From Amycolatopsis saalfeldensis (GTDB taxonomy: Bacteria > Actinomycetota > Actinomycetes > Mycobacteriales > Pseudonocardiaceae), in contig NZ_FOEF01000001.1 of the NCBI RefSeq assembly GCF_900110575.1, positions 682,001 through 746,000 on the forward strand: 64,000 bases of DNA, in the 5' to 3' direction. Under the pieces are notes generated by a model, which saw only the letters and a program-made list of their open reading frames with translations, ran no database searches and was not told the origin of the DNA. Both the position numbers and the translations under genes were made by a program. Below, one piece after another: positions 37,049 to 48,049 of this stretch. Each line of letters opens with the position of its first letter. Within the stretch, counting starts at the first letter, position 1.

Positions 37049-37956
37049 GGGCTCACCTTCTCCTTGATGCCGGCGAACAGGTCGTCCTCCGGCAGCGTGC
37101 TGTCCACCAGGGAGCGGTTCAGCTCGTACTCCTCGGTCGGCCACGTCTCGCGCTGCACGTCGAGCGGGACCGCGAACCATCGGCTGGTCGGGTCGATCTG
37201 CGTGGCGTGCGCCTTCAGCGCCTCGTCCCGCACCTCGAAGTATTCACCGCACTCGACGCGCGTGGTAACCCGCTCCATGATGTCGGGCCGGTCGGCGGGC
37301 CAGGACTTCAGCCACTCCTCGTACGGCGAGGGCTGGCCGAGGGCCTTCAGGGCCGTGTCGAAGGCGACCATGCGGGCCTTGGAGAAGCCGTGCCCGTAGT
37401 ACAGCTTGAGCGGCTGCCACGGCTCACCGGCCTCGGGGAACCGCTCCGGGTCGCCGGCCGCGTCGAAGGCCGCCATCGACACCTCGTGGGTGCGGATGTG
37501 GTCCGGGTGCGGGTAGCCGCCGTTCTCGTCGTAGGTGGTCATCACGTGCGGCCGGAACTCGCGGATCACGCGGACCAGCGCCTCGGTGGACTCCTCCAGC
37601 GGGACCACGGCGAACGAGCCCTCGGGCACCGGCGGCAGCGGGTCGCCCTCGGGCAGCCCGGAGTCGATGAAGCCGAGCCAGCGGTGGCTGACCCCGAGGA
37701 TCTTCGCGGCGGTCGCCATCTCCTCGCGCCGGATCTCCGACATGTTGGCGAGCACCTCCGGCCGGTCCATCGCCGGGTTGAGGATGCTGCCCGCTTCACC
37801 GCCCGTGCAGGTCACCACCATCACCTCGTGGCCCTCGGCCACGTATTTGGCCATGGTGGCGGCGCCCTTGCTCGACTCGTCGTCGGGGTGCGCGTGCACC
37901 GCCATGAGACGCAGGTTCCGGTTGTCGTCGCTCGTCAGCTCGTCAGCTCGCACCAT
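37045..37956 (-). CDS. mca: Mycothiol S-conjugate amidase
   Basis: Mca cleaves mycothiol-toxin conjugates to a mercapturic acid for export plus GlcN-Ins, and shares its zinc-dependent deacetylase fold with MshB. The 303-residue enzyme has the zinc motif [14 protein letters not shown] (H23, D26), [12 protein letters not shown], and the later metal-binding [13 protein letters not shown]. The length and the motif [22 protein letters not shown] favour Mca over MshB. ATG 37956 chosen; a longer open frame reaches 38472 but overlaps the divergent DUF4307 gene. It is followed by a 4-bp overlap with the membrane gene. Confidence 0.95.
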   Translation of the reverse strand: MVRADELTSDDNRNLRLMAVHAHPDDESSKGAATMAKYVAEGHEVMVVTCTGGEAGSILNPAMDRPEVLANMSEIRREEMATAAKILGVSHRWLGFIDSGLPEGDPLPPVPEGSFAVVPLEESTEALVRVIREFRPHVMTTYDENGGYPHPDHIRTHEVSMAAFDAAGDPERFPEAGEPWQPLKLYYGHGFSKARMVAFDTALKALGQPSPYEEWLKSWPADRPDIMERVTTRVECGEYFEVRDEALKAHATQIDPTSRWFAVPLDVQRETWPTEEYELNRSLVDSTLPEDDLFAGIKEKVSP

Positions 37957-38133
37957 GCTCGGAACGACCCCTTCGTGTGCCTTTATTCCGTCGTACCCCG
38001 CCCCGGCTCCGCGGCGCCGGACGGGCTCGCGGATACTCGACTGCGGGTGGTGCCCGCGTCGGCCCCGCCCCCCATTGTCCCCACGGGTACGACAAGAACG
38101 ACCGGAGGCCCGGATTTGCAGACCGGAGACGTC

Positions 38134-38571
38134 GTGACCACCGAGGGTGGCGCCCGTCCGGCACCGCCCGCGGACCGGTACGGCACGGTCGGCCGGAGCG
38201 GTTCCCGGCGCTGGCGGCGATGGTTGTTCACCGGCATCGCGGTGGTCGTGAGCTGCGTGATCGCCTGGGTGGCGTACGTGAACCTCGGCGACGCCCCGAT
38301 CGACGCCGAGCGCGTCGCGTTCGAGGACCGCCCGGGCAACGCGATGGAGATCACGATCAACGTCACGCGCGACCAGCCCGACAAGGCCGGGGTCTGCGTC
38401 GTCCGCGTGCGGGACCGGGCGGGCGCGGAAAGCGGCCGACGGGAAGTACTGGTCCCCGCCGGGGCCGGGCACAGCCGGGTGAGCGTGGTGGTGAAGAGCA
38501 TCGGGATGCCGGTGACCGCCGACGTGTACGGCTGCTCGTACGACATACCACGGTATATGTCAACCCCATAG
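38134..38571 (+). CDS. DUF4307 single-span membrane protein
   Basis: The 145-residue protein has a basic [10 protein letters not shown] before one transmembrane helix ([20 protein letters not shown]) and an extracytoplasmic beta-rich domain ([25 protein letters not shown]...[19 protein letters not shown]) with two conserved cysteines. This matches the actinobacterial DUF4307 family that sits beside mca and greA. GTG 38134 has GGAG at 38125-38128, five nt upstream. The function is unknown. A terminator follows at 38664. Confidence 0.85.
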   Translation: MTTEGGARPAPPADRYGTVGRSGSRRWRRWLFTGIAVVVSCVIAWVAYVNLGDAPIDAERVAFEDRPGNAMEITINVTRDQPDKAGVCVVRVRDRAGAESGRREVLVPAGAGHSRVSVVVKSIGMPVTADVYGCSYDIPRYMSTP

Positions 38572-38663
38572 CGGCCAACGGGGTGATGTGCGCGGCGAGC
38601 GACCGCGCCACGTGGGAATTGACCGGCGTCGCGTAGTCATGCCGTGATACGCTGATTCACCAG

Positions 38664-38690
38664 CACGGCCCGAGGCGGGCCGTGTTTTTC
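38664..38690 (+). terminator. Intrinsic terminator between the DUF4307 gene and greA
   Basis: A perfect 9-bp stem (38664-38672 with 38676-38684), 3-nt loop, then TTTTT and a T-rich tract: a textbook Rho-independent terminator, about 90 bp after the DUF4307 stop. It separates that gene from greA. Confidence 0.9.
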
Positions 38691-38780
38691 CTTTATCTCA
38701 GGCCGCGCGGGCAATCCTTGTTCGCGCGGTGGCCGGCTTGTACACCCAAGCCTGGCAGGCCCGACGAGGAGATGGTGACC

Positions 38781-39272
38781 GTGAGCGACACCAAGGTGAC
38801 CTGGCTGACCCAGGATGCCTACGACAGGCTCAAGCACGAGCTCGACGAAATGATCGAGAATCGTCCGGTCATCGCAGCGCGTATCAACGACAGCCGCGAA
38901 GAGGGAGACCTCAAGGAGAACGGCGGCTACCACGCCGCACGCGAGGAGCAGGGCCAGGCCGAGGCCCGCATCCGCCACCTCCAGGAGCTGCTGCGCGCGG
39001 CCAAGGTCGGCGAGGCGCCCGAGGACGACGGCACCGCCGGCCCCGGCAAGGTCCTGACCGTGCGCTACGACGGGGACGACGACGACGAGAAGTTCCTGCT
39101 CGCCACCCGTGAAGAGGGCGCCGAGGGCGGGATCGACGTGTACTCCCCGGAGTCGCCGCTGGGCAAGGCCCTGCTCGGCGCCAAGGAGGGCGAGGCCCGC
39201 CAGTACGAGCTGCCCAACGGCAAGATCCAGAAGGTCACCCTGGTCAAGGCCGTGCCCTACAGCGAAGCCTGA
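38781..39272 (+). CDS. greA: Transcription elongation factor GreA
   Basis: GreA inserts its coiled coil into the RNA polymerase secondary channel and stimulates cleavage of backtracked RNA. The 163-residue protein has the coiled-coil domain ([26 protein letters not shown]...) with the acidic tip residues in [24 protein letters not shown], then the FKBP-like C-terminal domain ([18 protein letters not shown]). GTG 38781 is chosen because GAGGAG at 38766-38771 is 9 nt away; the in-frame ATG 38772 directly abuts that site and would be too close. Confidence 0.95.
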   Translation: MSDTKVTWLTQDAYDRLKHELDEMIENRPVIAARINDSREEGDLKENGGYHAAREEQGQAEARIRHLQELLRAAKVGEAPEDDGTAGPGKVLTVRYDGDDDDEKFLLATREEGAEGGIDVYSPESPLGKALLGAKEGEARQYELPNGKIQKVTLVKAVPYSEA

Positions 39273-39276
39273 TCTC

Positions 39277-39309
39277 CCGGGGCGAGCGCGTTCGGCGCGT
39301 TCGCCCCGG
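39277..39309 (+). terminator. Terminator hairpin after greA
   Basis: A 14-bp stem with one G-T pair (39277-39290 with 39296-39309) and a 5-nt TTCGG loop begins 4 bp after the greA stop. No T tract follows. Confidence 0.75.
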
Positions 39310-39350
39310 TCTAGCGTGGTTCCCGGGAGCAAAACCGGGAGGAAGCCACG

Positions 39351-40163
39351 ATGAGCAGCGAACCGATGTGCCTCGCCTGCGGCATGCAGTACGCCGGGCC
39401 GAGGGACGACTGCCCGGTCTGCGAGGACGAGCGCCAGTACGTCCCGGCCGCCGGCCAGCGGTGGACGGATCTGGCCACGCTGCGCGAGAGCAGGTCGTAC
39501 CGCCCGCGGGTGCAGGAGCAGGGCCCGGGCATCGTCGGCGTCGGATCGGACCCGAAGTTCGCGATCGGCCAGCGCGCCCTGCTCGTGCGCGCGGAGTCCG
39601 GCAATTTCCTGTGGGACTGCGCCGCATACCTCGACGACGCGCTGGTCGCGAAGATCACCGAACTCGGCGGCCTCACCGGCATCGCGATCAGCCACCCGCA
39701 CTACTACACGACGATGGTGGAGTGGGCGCGCGCCTTCGACGTGCCCGTCTACCTGCACGAGGACGACCAGCAGTGGATCGGGCGGCCCGACCCGTCGATC
39801 AAGCTGTGGTCCGGCGCCACCCTCGACGTGGCCGACGACCTGCGGCTGCTGAACCTGGGCGTGCACTTCGCGGGCGGAACCGTGCTGCACTGGCCGGCTG
39901 GTGAGAACGGGCGCGGCGCGCTGCTCTCGGGCGACATCGTGCAGGTCGTGCCGGACCGCACGCACGTCGGCTTCATGTACAGCTACCCGAACCTGATCCC
40001 GGAACGGCCGAGTGTCGTGCGCCGGGCCGCGGAGCTGCTCGAGCCGTACCGCTTCGAGGCGATCTACGGCGCGTGGTGGGACGCGGTCGTGCGCTCCGAC
40101 GGGCACGAGGTCGTCCAGCGCTCGGCCCGGCGGTATCTCGCCCACGCGCTGGAAACGCTGTAG
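39351..40163 (+). CDS. Zinc-ribbon plus MBL-fold-like protein
   Basis: The 270-residue protein begins with a small zinc ribbon (C7-x2-C10 and C21-x2-C24), followed by a metallo-beta-lactamase-like domain. The canonical HxHxDH is changed: the sequence reads AISHPHYYTTMVEW, so the first two histidines remain but the Asp-His pair is missing. A later LLSGDIVQVV supplies the bridging-Asp-like position. It may bind a single metal or have altered activity; this is inference. It is convergent with the Lrp gene, 3 bp between stops. Confidence 0.75.
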   Translation: MSSEPMCLACGMQYAGPRDDCPVCEDERQYVPAAGQRWTDLATLRESRSYRPRVQEQGPGIVGVGSDPKFAIGQRALLVRAESGNFLWDCAAYLDDALVAKITELGGLTGIAISHPHYYTTMVEWARAFDVPVYLHEDDQQWIGRPDPSIKLWSGATLDVADDLRLLNLGVHFAGGTVLHWPAGENGRGALLSGDIVQVVPDRTHVGFMYSYPNLIPERPSVVRRAAELLEPYRFEAIYGAWWDAVVRSDGHEVVQRSARRYLAHALETL

Positions 40164-40166
40164 GGC

Positions 40167-41958
<1,792 letters not shown>

Positions 41959-41964
41959 CACCCC

Positions 41965-42018
41965 AGTAGCGAACGGCCCGCTCGTGACGAATTCGTCGCG
42001 AGCGGGCCGTTCGCTACT
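41965..42018 (+). terminator. Large terminator hairpin after hppD
   Basis: A perfect 20-bp stem (41965-41984 with 41999-42018) encloses a 14-nt loop that itself contains the palindrome GACGAATTCGTC. It starts 6 bp after the hppD stop. Confidence 0.88.
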
Positions 42019-42180
42019 TTGCGCTACTTCTCGCCACCCAAAGTGCGTGGTTTAGGCTTGTTTGAGCCGATTGACCGAGATGCGAAACTGGACTGATCGG
42101 CGCAATTCGGGCTGAACCGGAACCGGCCGCGCGCCGGGACCGTCACTGTGGGGAAGTCAGCGAATCAGACAGGGGGGCCG

Positions 42181-42717
42181 ATGCCGGACAGCGTCGACGC
42201 CAGCCAGCAGATGGTGGACGGCTGGGCACGCCAGCTCAAGGAGACCGCCGCGCGCTACCAGGCGATGGCCGAGCGCGTGCAGGGCCAGACCGTCACCGAG
42301 CGGTCGAAGGACCGCCTGGTCGAGGTGACCGTGGATGCCAAGGGGCTGCTGAAGAACCTGGTGATCGCGGAGTCCGCGAACGGCAAGCGGATGGCCGAGG
42401 TGTCCGCCCAGGTGATGCAGCTCGTGCAGAAGGCGCAGTCACGGATTCCCGAGCTGCTGCAGCAGGCCGCGGCGGAGACCGTCGGGGCTGGCGGCACCAC
42501 GGACGCGTTGGTGGAGAAGGCGAAAGGCTCGTTCCCGGCGCCGCCGGAGGAGCCCGCCGCGGCCGAACCCGATCACGGGCGGCGGTTTCTGCCCGAGGAC
42601 ACGGAGCCGCCGCGGCAGGCCCCGCCTCCGCCACCGGTGGCGCCGCCGGCACCGCGTCGTCGCCGGTCCCGGACGGACGACGATGACGACAACTTCGGCG
42701 GACCCATCCTTTCCTGA
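42181..42717 (+). CDS. YbaB/EbfC-like protein of a type VII toxin locus
   Basis: The 178-residue product has a YbaB-like core (about 10-105): ASQQMVDGWARQLKETAARYQAM, a central strand RLVEVTVDAKGLLKNLVIAES and the helical MAEVSAQVMQLVQKAQSRIPELLQQ. An acidic and Pro-rich tail with an RRRRSR cluster follows. YbaB-like proteins frequently accompany EspC/WXG-type secretion substrates in Pseudonocardiaceae, possibly as chaperone or DNA-binding partner; the role is not proven. ATG 42181 follows a GGGGGGCC purine-rich site. It is the first gene of the toxin module. Confidence 0.8.
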   Translation: MPDSVDASQQMVDGWARQLKETAARYQAMAERVQGQTVTERSKDRLVEVTVDAKGLLKNLVIAESANGKRMAEVSAQVMQLVQKAQSRIPELLQQAAAETVGAGGTTDALVEKAKGSFPAPPEEPAAAEPDHGRRFLPEDTEPPRQAPPPPPVAPPAPRRRRSRTDDDDDNFGGPILS

Positions 42718-42748
42718 CGTTCGCGGCCATTCCAGGGGGACGTAACTC

Positions 42749-43054
42749 ATGGCACCAAAGGGATTCGAGGTCGGCACCGACCTCGAAGCGCATGCCCGGC
42801 AGCTCGACGCGCTCAGCGACGCGCTGCAGCAGGCCGTCGACGCCGCGAACCAGGTCAGCATGCCCACGGACGCGTACGGCATCCTCTGCCAGCCGTTCCG
42901 GATGATGCTCGACCCGGTGGAGGAGTACGGCATCAACGCGCTCAAGGACACCGTCACCGCGATGGACGCGCAGGCGCAGAAGGTGCGCGACGCGGCGAAG
43001 GCGTACCAGACCTACGAAGGTGACGTCGCGGGCTCGATGAAGGCGGGTGACTGA
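42749..43054 (+). CDS. EspC-like type VII secretion target protein
   Basis: The 101-residue all-helical protein (FEVGTDLEAHARQLDALSDALQQAVDAANQV... MLDPVEEYGINALKDTVTAMDAQAQKVRDAAKAY) matches the EspC/ESX-1 secretion-associated family, including a YGI...NAL turn between helices. It may act as co-secreted partner of the large toxin. Its TGA overlaps the toxin ATG by one base (TGATG), so expression is coupled. GGGGGA precedes the ATG. Confidence 0.85.
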   Translation: MAPKGFEVGTDLEAHARQLDALSDALQQAVDAANQVSMPTDAYGILCQPFRMMLDPVEEYGINALKDTVTAMDAQAQKVRDAAKAYQTYEGDVAGSMKAGD

Positions 43055-46000
43055 TGGCGGAGGCGAACCCGCTCGTCGTCCAGCCGGAGCAGGACGGCGA
43101 CGGCCCCGGCCCGCTGACCGCGGGCAACGGGGACTACGGCTACGGCACGGGCATCGGCGTCGCCGAGTCCGCGATGGACGCGTTCAACGGCATCAAGGAC
43201 GGCGACTGGGTCTCCGGCGGCCTCGGCGTGCTGAGCCTGGCCGGCGAGATCGCGGGCGCGGCGATCGACCCGTTCGGGTATCTGCTTTCGTCCGCGGCGT
43301 CGTTCCTGATGGAGCACGTGCAGCCGCTGAAGGACATGCTCGACTCGGTGGCGGGCGACCCGCCGGTGATCCAGTCGTACGCCGAAAGCTGGGGCAACGT
43401 CTCGAAGTCGTTGGAGGAACGGCAAACCGAGCTGACGAACGCCGTGAAGACCGGCACTGCGGACTGGACCGGCGACGCCGCCGACGCGTACCGCAAGTCC
43501 TCCGCGGAGGCCGCCGAGGCGATCGGCGGGGCGGCGACGGTGGCGAGCGCCATCGGCACGGTGACGATGATCATGGGCGAGGTCGTCGCGTTCGTGCGCG
43601 AGACGGTGCGCGACCTGATCGCCGACCTGGTGGGCAAGCTGATCGCGTGGGTGCTGGAGGAGGTCTTCTCCCTCGGCTTCGGCACGCCGGTGGTGATCGC
43701 GCAGGCCGTCGCGGCGATCGCCAAGTGGGGCGAGAAGATCAGCGAGCTGCTCACCAAGCTGTGCGACACGATGCGCCGGGTTTCGCCGTTGCTGGGCAAG
43801 CTCGCCGACGTTTTCACCAAGATCATCAAGGTTCTCGGCAAACTCGCCGGCAAGGTCACCGGCCTCGATGTGATCAGCACGAAGAACATCAAGGCCGGCG
43901 GGTTTCTCCAGCGCGGCGGTTCCGGCGGTTCTGGCGGTTCCGGCGGGCATCACGGCGGCGGGGACGGGGATTCGCCGGGGTCTGGGGCCGGTGGGGCTGA
44001 TGGTGAGGGCTCGGGGTCTGGGTCGGGGTCTGGGTCGGGTTCGGGGTCGGGTGACTCGGGATCGAGTGGCTCGGGATCGAATGGTTCGGGGTCCAATGGT
44101 TCGGGGTCGAATGGCTCGGATTCCGGCAGCTCCGGCTCCGGCGGCGAGGGTTCCGGCTCCGGCGGCGATTCCCCTTCCTCGGGTGGAGGTTCCCGTACCT
44201 CGGATAGTGGCAGCTCTTCGTCCACAGGGGACAGGTCTCCGGGTGGTGGCCCGTCCGACCGCTCCACCGGCAATGGCAACCACGGCGACAATGGCCCGTC
44301 CGGCGGCGGCAACGGCCCTTCCACCCTCCACGCTGACAACGCTCCGTCCCACGCCACTGGCGGCTCCTCTTCCCATGCCAGCACCGGAAACAGCTCCCCG
44401 TCCCACGGCAGCTCCGCGTCACATTCCGGTGGCGGTTCCGTGTCGCACGCGTCCGGTGGTGGGGGTTCGCCGCAGTCCGGTGGGGCGCCGTCGAATGGTG
44501 GTTCGGCGGTTCACTCGGGTGGTGGTGGGGCGTCTCATTCCGGTGGTGGCGGTGGTTCCGCAACTCACGCGAGTGGGGACAGCCCGGGTGGTGGTTCGCG
44601 TCCGGGTGACAGTTCGACGTCGGCGAGTGGTTATGCGCCGTCTCGGGCGAACGAGGCCACGGCCGGTGCTCCAGCTCCACGCAGTGGTGACTCGCCGGGT
44701 GGATCCGCGTCACCGCAAGGACAAACGCCGGCCGGAGGCTCGATGCCTCCTGGTGGCGGTGCTTCGGGCGGCTCGCCGTCCGCCGCTCCTGGTGGTGGCG
44801 CTCCTGGTGCCCGCCCCGGCTCCGGTGGCGGCTGGACGGGCACGCCCGGCAGTCCCGGTGCCCACACCTCGCGCACCCCGGACTCGCCCACCGGCCGCCC
44901 AGGCCCCGAGCGGACCGCCCCCAGCCAGCGACGTCCCGGCGACGATCCCCGAGCCCGCGGACCCCAACACCCGGGTGACCCCAACACCCACAGTCCCCAG
45001 CGGCCCGGCGATGGCACTGGACCCGCGCCTCGGCGGCCGGGTGACGCGCCGGTGCCCGTGGCGCGCGGATCGCAAGGGACCGTGGCCCAGCCGGGCACTC
45101 AGCGGCCCGGTGGCGGTCCCGGGGGCACAAGGCCCGGTCCCGAAGGTCCACATCGGACACCCGACGGCAACACTCCCCGCCGCGACACCACGGGCACACC
45201 GCATGACGGCACCTCGGGCACACCGGATCACCACAGCCCGGGCACACCCCGCCGCGACACCACGGGCACACCGGATCACCACAGCCCGGGCACACCCCGC
45301 CGCGACACCACGGGCACACCGCATCACAGCACCCCAGGCACACCACACCACGACAGCCCAGGCGCACCACATCACGACAGGCCAGGTGCGCAGCACAGCA
45401 ACACCCCCCATCACGACAGTCCGAGCCAAAACACCCCGCACCACGGCAACCAGCCGGACAGTCACCACGACACCGCGCGCCACGACACCACAAACCACGA
45501 CAACCCGGGTCACCACAACGAGCCCCTCACCCCCGACGAGGTCAACCGGCACCACGCCGAGAGCACCCCGGCCGGCAGCTCCTATCACCGTGGGGACGCG
45601 GACATGGGCGACCTGCCCCATCGCGTTCAGGCGGATCCGGATGGGCGGTTCACTGCTGACGTGCATGTGACGCCGGATGGGCACGCGCGGATCGGCGATC
45701 GGCTCTACACGCCGGAGGAGTTCGCGGATGTCTTGCGCCGCAACGGGGACTACGACGGGCGGCCCATTCGGCTGATCGGGTGTGATGCCGGGTCCAATGA
45801 CTTCGCGCACCGGCTCTCGCGTGAGCTGGACACCGAGGTGATGGCGCCGAACAAGCCGGCGTGGACCGATTCGCACGGGCGCGTTTTCTCGTCCGACTAC
45901 GAAATCGGGCCGGACGGGCGGATGCGGCCGCGGATTCCGCCGGACGGGGAGTGGTCCGTGCATCGCCCGGACGGGACGTCGCATCACGTCGGGGAGGACG

Positions 46001-47196
46001 GGTTCGCGCCGGACACCCAGCGCCACGACCCGCATGACGTCGACGCGGACAGCTCCCGGCACCGCGGCGACGAGAACGAACCCGAGGACTGGCGCGACCG
46101 GCCCGGGCCCGACGGCCGGACGCCGCGCGAGAACATCGAGGACCCCGAGTACATCGAGAAGCACTACTACGAGACGACCCACAACGGGGTGCGCGAGCTG
46201 CGCATCCGGCACTCGGCCGCCGATCCCGAGAACCCGCCGCACCCGCTCGACCTCGTCGACGGCAAGCCGACGTTCAAGCACGACCGGCCCGCCGCCGAAT
46301 CGCTCGGGTTCGACGAGGGGCGCTCGGCGACGCATCCGCCGCAGCGTGACCAACCGTCGTCGGACCACGAACCGAGCCACGAAGCGGGACACGAAGCGGG
46401 ACACACAGCGGAAACCGGAGGCCACGACACCCCGAGCACCGAGGGCCACGTGCCCGGCCCGCACTCCGACACCCGCAACTGGCGTGACCACGACTACGAC
46501 GCCATCGAGGACCGGATCGCCGATCGTGAAGCCAAAAAGGCGATCCTCGACGAGACCCCGGCGGACGACGACGGCTGGAAATCGGCGCACAACGCCAAGA
46601 ACGACGCCTCGGAGGTCCTCGGCGAGGAGGCTTCCGGCCACGCGGTGCGCGACCGGCTGCACCGCGAGTTCAGCGAGGCCTTCCCGGACGACGACTTCGA
46701 CGTGCGGCCGCATCCCGACGCGCCGGAGGGCAGCCACCGCTACCAGGTGGTCGACGCCGACGGCAACGTGCGCGCGGACATCACCCCGCGTCACCCGGTC
46801 GACGGCGAAAAACCCGGACCCGGCAACTTCGACCACATCTGGGAAGTCGACCACCACGACGGCGGCGAGCCGCACTACATCGTGCACGAGGCGAAAGGCC
46901 CCGGCGGCGGGTCGAGCGAGCGCTACCTGCCCGACATCGCCCGCACCTACAAACAGGGCCACCCCGCCTACTTCGACGACATCGTCAAGCGGATGGCGCT
47001 CACCGACCCCGCACTGGCGGACGCGCTGGAACGTGCGAAGCTCGAGAAGCGGCTCGACTACATCGAGGTGCGCGCGCTCGTCGACGAGTCCGTCACGCCC
47101 CATCGCAACCTCGGTTACGATTACAAGCCGTTCAACGGTTACGACTACCAGTCACCGTTGCGGCCGCCCGGTCCGGCACCACGCAGCGAGGAATGA
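43054..47196 (+). CDS. Large polymorphic toxin: WXG-like N-terminus, Gly/Ser/His-rich linker, PD-(D/E)XK-like nuclease C-terminus
   Basis: The 1380-residue protein has a helical N-terminal secretion module (about 95-285) with W113 and the DWTGDAADAYR motif (W138), followed by hydrophobic helices. A 570-residue low-complexity linker (about 287-855) is first Gly/Ser, then Pro/His/Asp/Thr-rich. Residues about 855-970 contain IRLIGCDAGSNDFAHRLSRELDTEVMAPN (C910), a module common before toxin tips. The C-terminal about 240 residues carry NFDHIWEVDHH...YIVHEAKGPGGG with D1260, E1279 and K1281 in D-x18-E-x-K spacing, then GHPAYFDDIVKRM: a restriction-endonuclease-like toxin domain (inference). The downstream gene is an Imm49-family immunity protein, which supports a toxin role. 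Confidence 0.85.
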   Translation: MAEANPLVVQPEQDGDGPGPLTAGNGDYGYGTGIGVAESAMDAFNGIKDGDWVSGGLGVLSLAGEIAGAAIDPFGYLLSSAASFLMEHVQPLKDMLDSVAGDPPVIQSYAESWGNVSKSLEERQTELTNAVKTGTADWTGDAADAYRKSSAEAAEAIGGAATVASAIGTVTMIMGEVVAFVRETVRDLIADLVGKLIAWVLEEVFSLGFGTPVVIAQAVAAIAKWGEKISELLTKLCDTMRRVSPLLGKLADVFTKIIKVLGKLAGKVTGLDVISTKNIKAGGFLQRGGSGGSGGSGGHHGGGDGDSPGSGAGGADGEGSGSGSGSGSGSGSGDSGSSGSGSNGSGSNGSGSNGSDSGSSGSGGEGSGSGGDSPSSGGGSRTSDSGSSSSTGDRSPGGGPSDRSTGNGNHGDNGPSGGGNGPSTLHADNAPSHATGGSSSHASTGNSSPSHGSSASHSGGGSVSHASGGGGSPQSGGAPSNGGSAVHSGGGGASHSGGGGGSATHASGDSPGGGSRPGDSSTSASGYAPSRANEATAGAPAPRSGDSPGGSASPQGQTPAGGSMPPGGGASGGSPSAAPGGGAPGARPGSGGGWTGTPGSPGAHTSRTPDSPTGRPGPERTAPSQRRPGDDPRARGPQHPGDPNTHSPQRPGDGTGPAPRRPGDAPVPVARGSQGTVAQPGTQRPGGGPGGTRPGPEGPHRTPDGNTPRRDTTGTPHDGTSGTPDHHSPGTPRRDTTGTPDHHSPGTPRRDTTGTPHHSTPGTPHHDSPGAPHHDRPGAQHSNTPHHDSPSQNTPHHGNQPDSHHDTARHDTTNHDNPGHHNEPLTPDEVNRHHAESTPAGSSYHRGDADMGDLPHRVQADPDGRFTADVHVTPDGHARIGDRLYTPEEFADVLRRNGDYDGRPIRLIGCDAGSNDFAHRLSRELDTEVMAPNKPAWTDSHGRVFSSDYEIGPDGRMRPRIPPDGEWSVHRPDGTSHHVGEDGFAPDTQRHDPHDVDADSSRHRGDENEPEDWRDRPGPDGRTPRENIEDPEYIEKHYYETTHNGVRELRIRHSAADPENPPHPLDLVDGKPTFKHDRPAAESLGFDEGRSATHPPQRDQPSSDHEPSHEAGHEAGHTAETGGHDTPSTEGHVPGPHSDTRNWRDHDYDAIEDRIADREAKKAILDETPADDDGWKSAHNAKNDASEVLGEEASGHAVRDRLHREFSEAFPDDDFDVRPHPDAPEGSHRYQVVDADGNVRADITPRHPVDGEKPGPGNFDHIWEVDHHDGGEPHYIVHEAKGPGGGSSERYLPDIARTYKQGHPAYFDDIVKRMALTDPALADALERAKLEKRLDYIEVRALVDESVTPHRNLGYDYKPFNGYDYQSPLRPPGPAPRSEE
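45175..45320 (+). repeat. 48-bp in-frame repeat inside the toxin linker
   Basis: A 48-bp unit (16 codons; HHSPGTPRRDTTGTPD) occurs twice in register, starting near 45223 and 45271, with partial copies on both sides. It is a multiple of three, so expansion or contraction changes only linker length. Confidence 0.85.
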
Positions 47197-48044
47197 GATC
47201 GATGACCACCGTGGAAAGGCACCCGATCGACGTCGACCTGGCGTGGAAGCAGATCGAAGCGCTCTCGCCCCAGGTCGGTTTTTACCTGGACTACGTGGAG
47301 AAGGACACCGCCGCGCTCGCGAACGTGCTGCGCCGTGAGCTGATGCTCGCCCAGTACCGGAGCGTGGTCGATCCGGACGCGGGCGACCCCGACACGTGGG
47401 ACGCCGTCGGGACCGCCGCGCAGGCCGCCGCGGCGATCTTCGCCGCGGCCGGCACGGATGCCGAGGTGGAGGCGGTGGTCGGCCGTCCGATGCGCTTCGC
47501 CGGGACCGGGCCGAACGAGCGCGCCGACCCCGGCGCGTGGCTCACCGCCGCCTGGCTCGCCGTCCTCACCCGGGACGACACGCTGATCCAGCAGCTGGCC
47601 TCCGTGCCGCTGGAACTCCTGCGGGCGTCCGGAATCGAGCACGACGCGTACCTGTACCCGTGGGTCGAAACCCTGCAAACCTTTCTGTCGCACGGAGAAG
47701 TGACGCCGGAGCTGTTCCTGCCGGCGATGGACGGCACAGACCCGGACACGGCCCGGTTCACGCCGCCGGACGCGATGATGCGGCTCGTCTACCCGCCGAT
47801 CCGGATGTTCTATTACCTGCTCCGGCGCGATTCCGCCAAGTTCGCCGAGGCTTACACCGGCGCGTTGGAGCAGCACCGGGCCTACTGGACCGCGGGCGGC
47901 AACGAGGTGCAGCCGGACGGGTTCATCGCGTTCGCGCCGCTGGCGATCGCCGTGCTGGCGCGGTCGGCCGGGATGACCGTGGACGTCCAGTCCGGTTACG
48001 CGCCGTCGAACCTGCTCCTGGGCATCCGGCCCGCGGACGGCTGA
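47193..48044 (+). CDS. Imm49-family immunity protein
   Basis: The 283-residue all-helical protein matches the Imm49 pattern: an early WKQIEALSPQV helix, AAQAAAAIFAAAG, GAWLTAAWLAVLTRDD, PLELLRASGIEHDAYLYPWVETLQTF, RLVYPPIRMFYYLLRRDS, HRAYWTAGGNEV...GFIAFAPLAIAVLARSAGM and a closing YAPSNLLLGI. Imm49 proteins are predicted immunity partners of nuclease toxins. The ATG at 47193 overlaps the toxin stop by 4 bp (ATGA), ensuring co-production; ATG 47202 is an alternative start. Confidence 0.87.
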   Translation: MRSMTTVERHPIDVDLAWKQIEALSPQVGFYLDYVEKDTAALANVLRRELMLAQYRSVVDPDAGDPDTWDAVGTAAQAAAAIFAAAGTDAEVEAVVGRPMRFAGTGPNERADPGAWLTAAWLAVLTRDDTLIQQLASVPLELLRASGIEHDAYLYPWVETLQTFLSHGEVTPELFLPAMDGTDPDTARFTPPDAMMRLVYPPIRMFYYLLRRDSAKFAEAYTGALEQHRAYWTAGGNEVQPDGFIAFAPLAIAVLARSAGMTVDVQSGYAPSNLLLGIRPADG

Positions 48045-48049
48045 GCCAC

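Noticed and set aside
43889-47103. Long minus-strand frames antisense to the toxin gene
   Set aside because: They mirror the repetitive linker and GC-rich codons of the toxin; no start site or domain is recognisable.
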